Below are positions 6,997-12,305 of a stretch of 12,305 nt of DNA, in pieces (positions within the stretch are counted from its first letter, which is position 1; each line of letters begins with the position of its first letter). The stretch spans positions 1-12,305 of the forward strand of contig JAURCW010000016.1 of assembly GCA_030828265.1 (NCBI GenBank), written 5' to 3'. The stretch comes from Burkholderiales bacterium (lineage in GTDB: Bacteria > Pseudomonadota > Gammaproteobacteria > Burkholderiales > Burkholderiaceae_A). The notes under the pieces are model-generated. The model did not search any database. It was not told the DNA's origin and saw only the letters and a list, made by a program, of their open reading frames with translations. Both the position numbers and the translations under genes were made by a program.

Positions 6997-7025
6997 TTGA
7001 CTATATGCGATTAAAGGCATATTTT
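6997..7025 (+). promoter_or_regulatory. Sigma70-like promoter for the ArsR-type regulator
   Basis: TTGACT (6997-7002) matches the -35 consensus at 5 of 6 positions. A 17-bp spacer leads to TATTTT (7020-7025), matching the -10 at 4 of 6. Transcription would begin near 7032, very close to the first ATG at 7034. A minus-strand -10-like TATAGT (7005-7000) may serve the thioredoxin gene, but its -35 is poor. Confidence 0.5.
7003..7022. promoter_or_regulatory. Inverted repeat ATATGC-N8-GCATAT, candidate ArsR/SoxR operator
   Basis: A perfect 6-bp dyad with an 8-base spacer lies between the -35 and -10 of the regulator promoter. ArsR-family repressors typically bind such AT-rich dyads and block their own promoter. 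Occupancy would also cover the minus-strand -10-like element, so the thioredoxin/DUF3422 unit could be co-regulated. Confidence 0.5.
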
Positions 7026-7033
7026 CCTATTCC

Positions 7034-7456
7034 ATGTCGAAACAGCTTTCTACCAACCTCATGGGTGACCACATGTCAGAGTCAGACTGCCGCGCATCTT
7101 CAGCGACTTCGGCGGCCTTTCAGCCCTGGGTGAGTCAAGATCAGGCCGATATTGAGTTTATTTTAGAGCGAGCCTCGCGTTATTTTTCATTGCTTGCGGA
7201 GCCCGCGCGGCTTCGCATTCTTCAAGCGGTGTGCGACAAAGAGTGCTCGGTTCAAGAAATAGTGGGGCAGACAAGTCTTCCCCAGCCCAACGTGTCACGG
7301 CATCTTAGTCTTTTATTCAATGCTGGCGTGTTGTCGCGTCGACGCGAGGGGACGTTTGTGTTTTACAAGGTGTCCGATCCACTGGTCACCCAGCTTTGCC
7401 GTACGGTCTGTGTGCATTTGGCAACGTCTGAGCCTGCTAAGCCAATGGTTGTCTAG
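7034..7456 (+). CDS. ArsR-family transcriptional regulator, SoxR-like
   Basis: A protein of up to 140 residues with an ArsR winged helix-turn-helix at about 45-118: FSLLAEPARLRILQAV, the recognition helix SLPQPNVSRHLSLLFNAGVL and the wing RRREGTFVFYKV. In sox clusters such regulators (SoxR) repress sox genes and respond to sulfur species through cysteines. Four Cys near the fold are candidate sensors: C67 and C71 before the DNA-binding helices, and C122 and C126 in the C-terminal helix. The classic ELCVCDL metal motif is not intact (KECSVQEI), so a thiol/persulfide switch is more plausible than arsenite sensing, though not proven. The start is uncertain: 7034 has no ribosome binding site, while ATG 7061 or 7073 (GGTGA 5 bases upstream of the latter) would suit the mapped promoter better. 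It lies 152 bp before soxC. Confidence 0.8.
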   Translation: MSKQLSTNLMGDHMSESDCRASSATSAAFQPWVSQDQADIEFILERASRYFSLLAEPARLRILQAVCDKECSVQEIVGQTSLPQPNVSRHLSLLFNAGVLSRRREGTFVFYKVSDPLVTQLCRTVCVHLATSEPAKPMVV

Positions 7457-7608
7457 CCAGGGTGGTGCGGGCGTTTGTTTGCGTAGGTTGAGATTAGGGT
7501 AGTTCTGTTGTTGAAGTTGCTTGTGTTGTAGGCCATTTCGAGCTGTGCTTCGTAGTCAGGTGGGTATCGAAAAGGCTATAAAAAAATAAGCCTAACCGGG
7601 AGAGAAAT
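7457..7608 (+). promoter_or_regulatory. Leader region upstream of soxC
   Basis: A 152-bp gap without a gene. Bases 7461-7532 are strikingly G/T-rich (59 of 72). A TATAAA at 7577-7582 could be a -10 element, but no good -35 precedes it (AGTCAG at 7554-7559). The same place carries AGGCT (7573-7577) and AGCCT (7589-7593), a 5-bp inverted repeat around an A-rich loop. GGGAG at 7598-7602 is the soxC ribosome binding site. Whether soxC has its own promoter or is read from the regulator promoter is open. Confidence 0.4.
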
Positions 7609-8952
7609 TTGAATAAATCCATTGCCATGTCGGGGCGAGTTATTAAGGCGCCCGAGAATTTCCTTGTTAAGGAGGATGCAAAGTCCCCCGAGACCATGCG
7701 CCGAAAGTTTTTGGCGGCCACAGCGGCCGGTGCGGGGCTTGGCCTTGCTTCCGTAGCCAAGGCTGCCTCTAACCCTGTTTCTGGTCAGGGTGACCCCAAC
7801 ATTCTTGAGCTTCCTATGCACACGACAGGGCTGGGTATGCCCGTTGCGGCCAACGGCTACGGTGTTCCTTCGCAGTTTGAGAAGGGCTTGCAGCGCCGCG
7901 AAAGTCCGGGCCTCACCCGAGTCTCTGCGGCCTCGGTTGCTTTTACGCCCTTGCAAGGTACGTTCGGAATTATTACTCCCAGCGGCCTTCACTTCGAGCG
8001 CCATCACCAGGGCTGGTGGGACATTGACCCGTCCAAGCACCGACTCATGATTAACGGTATGGTGAAAACGCCCAAGGTTTACACCATGGACGACATCATG
8101 CGTCTGCCGTCGGTTTCTCGCATCCACTTCATTGAGTGCGGCGCCAATACCGCCATGGAGTGGGGCAATGTGGCCGTACCCACCGTTCAGTACACGCACG
8201 GGATGGTCTCGTGCTCCGAGTTCACTGGGGTTCCCTTGTCTGTTCTTCTTGAGCATGCCGGCTATGACAAGAAGAAGGGGAAATACATTCTTGCCGAAGG
8301 GGCCGATGGCTCCGGTATGACCCGTACCATACCGCTTGATCGCGCCCTTGACGATGTCATTGTTGCCTACGGTATGAACGGTGAAATGCTCCGGCCGGAA
8401 AATGGCTACCCCTTAAGGCTTGTTGTTCCTGGTATTCAGGGTGTGTCTTGGGTGAAGTGGCTTCGGCGTATTGAGGTCGGCGACATGAAGTGGGCCACAA
8501 AAGACGAGGCCATTCACTACGTGGACCTTATGCCCGATGGCACCCATCGCCAGTACAGCGGCATTCAAGAGGCTAAGTCAGTTATTACCTCACCCTCCGG
8601 TGGTCAAATTCTGCTTGATAAGGGCTTTCACAACATTTCGGGTCTCGCCTGGTCGGGGCGCGGAAAAATTAAGCGAGTGGATGTCTCTGTTGATGGCGGA
8701 AAGAACTGGCGCACGGCGCGTCTTGAAGGTCCTATCCTTTCAAAGGCTTTCACACGCTTTAATATCGACTGGGTCTGGAACGGCAAGAACGCATTCTTGC
8801 AGTCGCGTTGCATTGATGACACGGGCTACGTGCAGCCTACCGTTCACCAATTACGTGAAGTGCGGGGTACACGTTCGATCTATCACAACAACATGATTCA
8901 GACTTGGTGTGTGGCTGAGTCGGGGGAGGTGAGCAATGTCCAAGTGGGTTAA
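7609..8952 (+). CDS. soxC: SoxC, molybdenum subunit of sulfane dehydrogenase
   Basis: A 447-residue sulfite-oxidase-family protein. With SoxD it oxidises the sulfane sulfur of SoxY-bound cysteine-S-sulfane in the periplasm, delivering six electrons. A twin-arginine signal is present after an unusually long N-region: MRRKFLAAT at 30-38, then an Ala/Gly-rich stretch and a cleavage region near KAA (51-53). The molybdenum-ligating Cys is C177 in FIECGANT. The family pattern continues with PLRLVVPGIQGVSWVKWLRRIEV and ends with the dimerisation domain (DWVWNGKNAFLQSRCIDDTGYVQPT). I chose TTG 7609 because GGAG lies 6 bases upstream; ATG 7627 gives a shorter N-region but lacks such a site. It overlaps soxD by 17 bp. 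Confidence 0.93.
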   Translation: MNKSIAMSGRVIKAPENFLVKEDAKSPETMRRKFLAATAAGAGLGLASVAKAASNPVSGQGDPNILELPMHTTGLGMPVAANGYGVPSQFEKGLQRRESPGLTRVSAASVAFTPLQGTFGIITPSGLHFERHHQGWWDIDPSKHRLMINGMVKTPKVYTMDDIMRLPSVSRIHFIECGANTAMEWGNVAVPTVQYTHGMVSCSEFTGVPLSVLLEHAGYDKKKGKYILAEGADGSGMTRTIPLDRALDDVIVAYGMNGEMLRPENGYPLRLVVPGIQGVSWVKWLRRIEVGDMKWATKDEAIHYVDLMPDGTHRQYSGIQEAKSVITSPSGGQILLDKGFHNISGLAWSGRGKIKRVDVSVDGGKNWRTARLEGPILSKAFTRFNIDWVWNGKNAFLQSRCIDDTGYVQPTVHQLREVRGTRSIYHNNMIQTWCVAESGEVSNVQVG

Positions 8953-9673
8953 TTCAATGGTCGCGGGGCTAGCCCTCGCTGTGGTGGGGTCGTCGGTCAT
9001 GGCCTTTGATGGTATTGGCCGCAAGGCGACTCCCGACGAAATTAAGGCCTGGGACATCGATGTTCGTCCCGACTTCAAGGGTCTGCCTAAGGGCTCGGGG
9101 TCGGTTGCGAAAGGTATGGAGGTATGGGAAGCCAAGTGCGCCGCGTGTCATGGTGTCTTTGGTGAGAGCACCGATGTATTCACACCCATTGCCGGGGGTA
9201 CTTCCCCAGAGGACATAAAAACAGGTCGAGTTGCAAACCTGGCCCGGAAAGATTTTCCTCAGCGCACAACCATGATGAAGGTCGCGACGGTGTCGACCTT
9301 GTGGGACTACATTAACAGGGCCATGCCCTGGACAAATCCTAAGACTTTAACGGTCGAGGAAGTCTACGCAACTGTTGCCTACATTCTTAATTTGGCCGAG
9401 GTGGTACCAGAAGACTTCGTGCTCTCGGACAAGAATATCGCCGAGGTGCAAGCCAAACTACCCAATCGCAATGGTATGACTTCAAATCACGGTTTATGGG
9501 ACGTCAAGGGTAAACCTGATGTTAAGAATGTGGCATGTATGAAAAACTGTAAACCAGAAGTGAAGGTAACCTCGTTCTTGCCTGGGTCTGCGGTTGATAG
9601 CCACGGAAACCTTATTGAGCAGAATCGTCCCATCGGGCCTGCTCGGGGTTTGGATACAACTAAGAAGCAGTAA
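8936..9673 (+). CDS. soxD: SoxD, mono-haem cytochrome c subunit of sulfane dehydrogenase
   Basis: A 245-residue periplasmic cytochrome c, electron acceptor partner of SoxC. A Sec signal peptide (about 1-23, ending VMA) is followed by one haem site, CAACH (C68, C71, H72), with a likely distal Met in RAMPW (M130). The C-terminal CMKNC...HGNLIEQNRPIGPARGLDT segment is typical of SoxD. In the well-studied Paracoccus protein a second c-haem domain follows this point; here the protein ends six residues later, and the 81 bp after the stop contain no CXXCH remnant. It is therefore a short, mono-haem form. A near-perfect ribosome binding site (GGAGGTGA, 8925-8932) sits inside the end of soxC, and the genes overlap by 17 bp, so translation is coupled. 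Confidence 0.9.
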   Translation: MSKWVNSMVAGLALAVVGSSVMAFDGIGRKATPDEIKAWDIDVRPDFKGLPKGSGSVAKGMEVWEAKCAACHGVFGESTDVFTPIAGGTSPEDIKTGRVANLARKDFPQRTTMMKVATVSTLWDYINRAMPWTNPKTLTVEEVYATVAYILNLAEVVPEDFVLSDKNIAEVQAKLPNRNGMTSNHGLWDVKGKPDVKNVACMKNCKPEVKVTSFLPGSAVDSHGNLIEQNRPIGPARGLDTTKKQ

Positions 9674-9692
9674 GTTCTCCTCTTTAGTCTTC

Positions 9693-9736
9693 GAGAGGTG
9701 GGTTATCGAAGACGTCATGCAGGTTACCCACATCTC
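9693..9736 (+). other. Hairpin between soxD and soxY
   Basis: GAGAGGTGGGT (9693-9703) can pair with ACCCACATCTC (9726-9736): 10 of 11 pairs, with one G-A mismatch and a 22-base loop. No T-run follows, so it is not a typical intrinsic terminator. It ends 6 bp before the AAGGAG of soxY. A role in mRNA processing or in protecting the soxYZ part of the transcript is inference. Confidence 0.5.
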
Positions 9737-9754
9737 ATTTGAAAGGAGCTTTAA

Positions 9755-10222
9755 ATGAAAGTAGAGCGCAGAGACGTACTGAAAGTTGGTGGTGGAGCAG
9801 CTGTATATTCCGCCCTTGCCTCCATGGGTTTTTTTGCTGCTAATCCCGCCATGGCCTCGTGGAACAAGGACTGGTTTGCCACCAAGTCCATCGCTGACAC
9901 CTTAAAAGTAATGGGCGTAGGTTCTACGGCGGAGTCGTCCGATATCAACATCACCTCGCCTGACATTGCTGAGAACGGCGCGGTTGTTCCTGTTGGCGTT
10001 GCAAGCAACCTTCCAAAGACTCAAATGGTTGCTGTCATGGTTGAGAAGAATCCCTCGATGATGGCTGGCTTCTTCGAGTTCTCAGACGGTGCAGTACCCG
10101 ACGTATCCATGCGTGTGAAGATGGGTCAGAGCTCCGATGTCTACGCCCTTGTAAAGGCTGACGGTAAGTTCTATATGTCCAAAAAAGAAATTAAGGTCAC
10201 CCTGGGTGGTTGCGGCGGTTAA
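9755..10222 (+). CDS. soxY: SoxY, sulfur-carrier subunit
   Basis: A 155-residue covalent sulfur carrier. The hallmark is the C-terminal swinging arm GGCGG, in which C153 is conjugated to thiosulfate by SoxAX and then processed by SoxB and SoxCD. A twin-arginine signal (ERRDVLK, 4-10) is followed by a hydrophobic stretch and a cleavage-type AMA at 32-34; SoxZ has no signal and is exported with SoxY by this route in characterised systems. The rest is the immunoglobulin-like SoxY fold. AAGGAG lies 6 bases before the ATG. The gene is preceded by a hairpin and followed 68 bp later by soxZ. Confidence 0.96.
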   Translation: MKVERRDVLKVGGGAAVYSALASMGFFAANPAMASWNKDWFATKSIADTLKVMGVGSTAESSDINITSPDIAENGAVVPVGVASNLPKTQMVAVMVEKNPSMMAGFFEFSDGAVPDVSMRVKMGQSSDVYALVKADGKFYMSKKEIKVTLGGCGG

Positions 10223-10227
10223 TTTTT

Positions 10228-10262
10228 TGCCTAATTCAGCAAATACCTTAGAAGGCATTTTT
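10228..10262 (+). terminator. Weak attenuator-like hairpin between soxY and soxZ
   Basis: TGCCTAA (10228-10234) can pair with TTAGAAGGCA (10248-10257), giving seven pairs with a two-base bulge and a 13-base loop, followed by five Ts (10258-10262). The form is that of a weak intrinsic terminator. Since SoxY and SoxZ are needed in equal amounts, strong termination here would be unexpected. Confidence 0.3.
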
Positions 10263-10290
10263 CCGATTCAAGATTGAAAGGAGTTTCACA

Positions 10291-10602
10291 ATGGCACGTC
10301 CAATGAGAATTCGAGCCCGTATGGCAGGCGACATCGCTGATGTTCGCGTACTTATGGCTCACGAAATGGAAACGGGTACCCGTAAGGGATCTGATGGCAA
10401 GCCTATTCCCGCCTGGTTTATTAACGAGGTGACTGCACAGCACAACGGCAAGACCGTCATGACTGCGCAGTGGGGTCCTGCGGTATCTAAGAATCCTTAT
10501 ATGCAGTTCAAGGTAAAAGGCGCCAAGGCCGGTGACAAGGTTGCCGTAACTTGGAAAGATAACAAGGGCGAAACGCGGACCGACGAGGCCGCTATTGCCT
10601 AA
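10291..10602 (+). CDS. soxZ: SoxZ, partner of SoxY
   Basis: A 103-residue immunoglobulin-like protein that forms the SoxYZ heterodimer, the scaffold on which thiosulfate sulfur is oxidised in the periplasm. Recognisable segments are MARPMRIRARMAGDIADVRV, the MAHEMETGTRKGSDGKPIPA block and a strand pattern ending in ITWKDNKG-like VAVTWKDNKGETR. There is no signal peptide and no Cys, as usual for SoxZ, which is thought to travel with Tat-exported SoxY. The length is normal. AAAGGAG lies 8 bases before the ATG. It is followed by a strong terminator-like hairpin. Confidence 0.95.
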   Translation: MARPMRIRARMAGDIADVRVLMAHEMETGTRKGSDGKPIPAWFINEVTAQHNGKTVMTAQWGPAVSKNPYMQFKVKGAKAGDKVAVTWKDNKGETRTDEAAIA

Positions 10603-10615
10603 AATGTGCACGCAG

Positions 10616-10644
10616 AAAGGGGCGGATTGATTCCACCCCTTTTT
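10616..10644 (+). terminator. Intrinsic terminator-like hairpin between soxZ and soxA
   Basis: AAAGGGG (10616-10622) pairs perfectly with CCCCTTT (10636-10642); an inner GGA/TCC extends the stem to ten pairs with one C-A mismatch around a five-base loop. A run of five Ts covers 10640-10644. This is a good Rho-independent terminator shape inside the sox gene row, so it may separate or attenuate soxAX expression. Confidence 0.65.
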
Positions 10645-10654
10645 CACTGCAACG

Positions 10655-10679
10655 TTGCCCTTCGCTTCGTGCAGGGCAA
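10655..10679 (+). other. Second hairpin in the soxZ-soxA gap
   Basis: TTGCCCT (10655-10661) pairs perfectly with AGGGCAA (10673-10679) over an 11-base loop. No T-run follows. A minor GGTC/GACC pair (10686-10689 with 10695-10698) lies just downstream, before the soxA ribosome binding site AAGGGG. Confidence 0.45.
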
Positions 10680-10724
10680 AGCTGGGGTCGCTAAGACCAT
10701 GGATTTAAAAAAGGGGACACAACT

Positions 10725-11537
10725 ATGACTAAACCATTGCGTACCGGATTTCTATCCGCATTCCTCGCTCTGGGCTTTGCAATGCAGTCGGCGCATGCCT
10801 TAGAGACGAAAACCGAAACCGAGAAAGGCATCGACCGTTATCGCGAGCTTATTGCTGACGGGAATCCTGCCGATCTTTATGAAATGGAAGGGGAAGAGCT
10901 TTGGAAAAAGCCCGCTGGACCAAAGAACGTCTCGCTTGAGACTTGTGATCTAGGCCTCGGTGCCGGCGTGGTCAAGGGTGTTTATGTTTCCCTCCCACGT
11001 TACTTTGCAGACGCAGGAAAGGTCATGGATCTTGAAATGCGACTTGCCCACTGCATGAAGACTATCCAAGGTATTGAGGTCAAGGACTCGAAGTACAACA
11101 AGGATGACCATAAGAAAATTATCGCTCTGGCCACTTATGTAGCTGCGCAGTCCAAGGGTATGCCTGTTGCTGTGCCTCAGGGGCATGCCGAGGAAAAACG
11201 ACTTTACGAGGTCGGTAAGCGTGTGATCTTTTATCGGGCCGGCCCCTACGACTTTGCTTGTGCAACTTGTCATGCTTCCGACAACACCCGCATTCGTCTG
11301 CAAGGCCTTCCTAACCTTACGACAAGCGAGCCTGCGGGAAAGGCCTTCACTTCTTGGCCTGCCTATCGAGTGGGTAACGGTCAGCTCTGGCCCATGCAAA
11401 AGCGCATCAATGACTGCTACAGGCAACAACGTTTCCCTGAGCCCGTTTACGGCTCCGAGGCGACTGTTGCTCTGCAGGTATACATGGGTGTGAATGGCAA
11501 AGGTGTGGCTTCGCTTGCGCCAACCATCAAGCGCTAA
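10725..11537 (+). CDS. soxA: SoxA, mono-haem c-type cytochrome of SoxAX
   Basis: A 270-residue periplasmic cytochrome that, with SoxX, oxidatively couples thiosulfate to the SoxY Cys. A Sec signal peptide ends near AHA (23-25). The single haem site is CATCH (C179, C182, H183) in the C-terminal domain; the ligand and catalytic Cys, known in the family as a persulfide-modified haem ligand, is C231 in KRINDCYRQQRFPEP. C74 and C110 in the N-terminal domain fit the disulfide that replaces the first haem in mono-haem SoxA proteins. Length is normal for this type. AAAAAAGGGG precedes the ATG. It lies 122 bp after soxZ, behind a terminator-like hairpin, and 16 bp before soxX. Confidence 0.95.
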   Translation: MTKPLRTGFLSAFLALGFAMQSAHALETKTETEKGIDRYRELIADGNPADLYEMEGEELWKKPAGPKNVSLETCDLGLGAGVVKGVYVSLPRYFADAGKVMDLEMRLAHCMKTIQGIEVKDSKYNKDDHKKIIALATYVAAQSKGMPVAVPQGHAEEKRLYEVGKRVIFYRAGPYDFACATCHASDNTRIRLQGLPNLTTSEPAGKAFTSWPAYRVGNGQLWPMQKRINDCYRQQRFPEPVYGSEATVALQVYMGVNGKGVASLAPTIKR

Positions 11538-11553
11538 TTAGGGGGAAAAGCAA

Positions 11554-12183
11554 ATGAAAAAGCGTATTTACATTGCATTGGCTGCAGCCTCTGTCGCTCT
11601 TGCCGGATGTGCCGGTTCCTATTCGTCGGCTGACTACGACAAAATGGCGAAAGACGTCATCATGAAGTCCTTCGTGCCAACAGGTCAGTCAAAGATGGAG
11701 TGGCTCAACCAGGATGCGGTCAACCTAGCCTGTACTGAGGCTGATATTAGCGGTAAAGATATCGACTCCGCCGTTCGTAAAAAGGTTGAAGACGAGAACA
11801 TGAAGCTCATTAAGTTTCCTGCGGACGGTAACTATTTTGGGGACTGGAAGGCCGGTGAAAAGCTTGCCCAAAGTGGTAAGGGCGGTACCTGGCGTGATAA
11901 GCCTGGTGCCGCGAATGGTGGAAACTGTTACAACTGCCACAAGATCTCCAACACTGAAATTTCTTACGGAACCCTTGGGCCAAGCTTATACCAGTACGGC
12001 AAGCTTCGTGGCAATTCAGAAGCTGTTGTGAAGTACACCTGGGGCAAGATTTACAATGCGAAGGCCTATAACGCTTGTACCAATATGCCTCGCTTTGGTC
12101 ACGCTGGGATTCTTACCGAAGCTCAGATGAAGGATCTCATGGCGCTCTTGCTTGATCCCAATTCACCGGTTAACAAAAACTAA
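11554..12183 (+). CDS. soxX: SoxX, c-type cytochrome of SoxAX, with a lipoprotein signal
   Basis: A 209-residue mono-haem cytochrome, electron-accepting partner of SoxA. The haem site is CYNCH (C125, C128, H129) followed by LGPSL; the distal ligand is probably M178 in CTNMPRFGH. An N-terminal extension of about 100 residues before the haem domain makes it longer than the short Paracoccus/Rhodovulum type. The signal ends in a lipobox, LAGC (16-19), so C19 would be lipidated; the next residue is Ala, which does not favour inner-membrane retention. This predicts a membrane-anchored SoxAX. C60 and C175 are extra cysteines that could form a disulfide. AGGGGGAA precedes the ATG, 16 bp after soxA. 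Confidence 0.93.
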   Translation: MKKRIYIALAAASVALAGCAGSYSSADYDKMAKDVIMKSFVPTGQSKMEWLNQDAVNLACTEADISGKDIDSAVRKKVEDENMKLIKFPADGNYFGDWKAGEKLAQSGKGGTWRDKPGAANGGNCYNCHKISNTEISYGTLGPSLYQYGKLRGNSEAVVKYTWGKIYNAKAYNACTNMPRFGHAGILTEAQMKDLMALLLDPNSPVNKN

Positions 12184-12196
12184 GATTGTGAAGGCG

Positions 12197-12226
12197 TTTC
12201 GGGTAGAGGCTAGGCTCTACCTGAAA
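12197..12226 (+). other. Twelve-pair hairpin after soxX
   Basis: TTTCGGGTAGAG (12197-12208) pairs with CTCTACCTGAAA (12215-12226): twelve contiguous pairs, one G-U, with a six-base loop. It begins 13 bases after the soxX stop and has no T-run, so it may stabilise the 3' end of the message rather than terminate it. Confidence 0.55.
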
Positions 12227-12279
12227 CTTCCGAAGTGGGTGGTCTTGGGCTTGTTTTCTTGCCAGATCATCGTGTGACC

Positions 12280-12304
12280 AGCCGTCTTTGACGGCTTCTT
12301 TTTT
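12280..12304 (+). terminator. Rho-independent terminator of the sox operon
   Basis: AGCCGTC (12280-12286) and GACGGCT (12290-12296) form a perfect seven-pair, GC-rich stem with a three-base loop, followed by TCTTTTTT. It lies 97 bp after the soxX stop and marks the probable end of the transcript. If soxB follows outside the window, it likely has its own promoter. Confidence 0.8.
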
Positions 12305-12305
12305 A

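Noticed and set aside
7573..7593. AGGCT/AGCCT inverted repeat around an A-rich loop before soxC
   Set aside because: Only five pairs, an A-rich loop and no T-run; more likely incidental to an AT-rich promoter region than a terminator or clear operator.
7576..8256. A 226-residue minus-strand open frame over the soxC start
   Set aside because: Low-complexity Arg/Asn/Gly-rich translation typical of an antisense shadow; soxC on the other strand is unambiguous.
10686..10698. GGTC-GCTAA-GACC hairpin before soxA
   Set aside because: Four pairs only; too weak to call as a separate element, mentioned only with its neighbours.

Overview
This window looks like a chemolithoautotrophy island from a thiosulfate-oxidising proteobacterium, most likely a betaproteobacterium (Burkholderiales-like). 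That placement rests on gene content, protein style and moderate GC; no marker gene is present, so it is tentative. The left half (about 1-5043) is a Calvin-Benson-Bassham (cbb) accessory region. The right half (about 7034-12305) is a sox cluster for periplasmic thiosulfate oxidation. A short minus-strand pair, a thioredoxin-like protein and a DUF3422 membrane protein, separates them.

Left region. On the minus strand, a class I fructose-1,6-bisphosphatase is cut by the window edge (1-255). A LysR-type regulator of the CbbR kind lies behind it (386-1411). Diverging from the regulator is a tight plus-strand operon: phosphoglycolate phosphatase (1530-2225), class II fructose-bisphosphate aldolase (2237-3301), CbbY-type sugar-bisphosphate phosphatase (3309-3995) and a second, different class I fructose-1,6-bisphosphatase (4024-5043). 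Together these regenerate Calvin-cycle intermediates, salvage 2-phosphoglycolate and remove a Rubisco misfire product. Rubisco and phosphoribulokinase are not in the window. Candidate LysR-type dyads lie in front of both cbb transcription units.

Middle. The thioredoxin-like gene (6494-6937) and the DUF3422 gene (5092-6450) run on the minus strand, convergent with the cbb operon and divergent from an ArsR-family regulator. The 96-bp divergent region holds two perfect inverted repeats with the same 6-8-6 geometry, one of them inside a sigma70-like promoter.

Right region. The order is arsR-type regulator (SoxR-like), soxC, soxD, soxY, soxZ, soxA, soxX, all on the plus strand. SoxYZ carries the sulfur chain on the SoxY C-terminal Cys, SoxAX loads thiosulfate, and SoxCD oxidises the bound sulfane sulfur. 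Sulfur oxidation would supply electrons for the carbon fixation encoded on the left. soxB is not in the window. Features worth a second look are a mono-haem SoxD without the second cytochrome domain, a SoxX with a lipoprotein signal, a set of hairpins in the soxD-soxY, soxY-soxZ and soxZ-soxA gaps, and a 12-bp hairpin followed by a clear terminator after soxX.

No tRNA, rRNA, CRISPR array, insertion sequence or other mobile element was seen. I found no clearly new system. The most open questions are the uncharacterised thioredoxin/DUF3422 pair and the RNA architecture of the sox operon.
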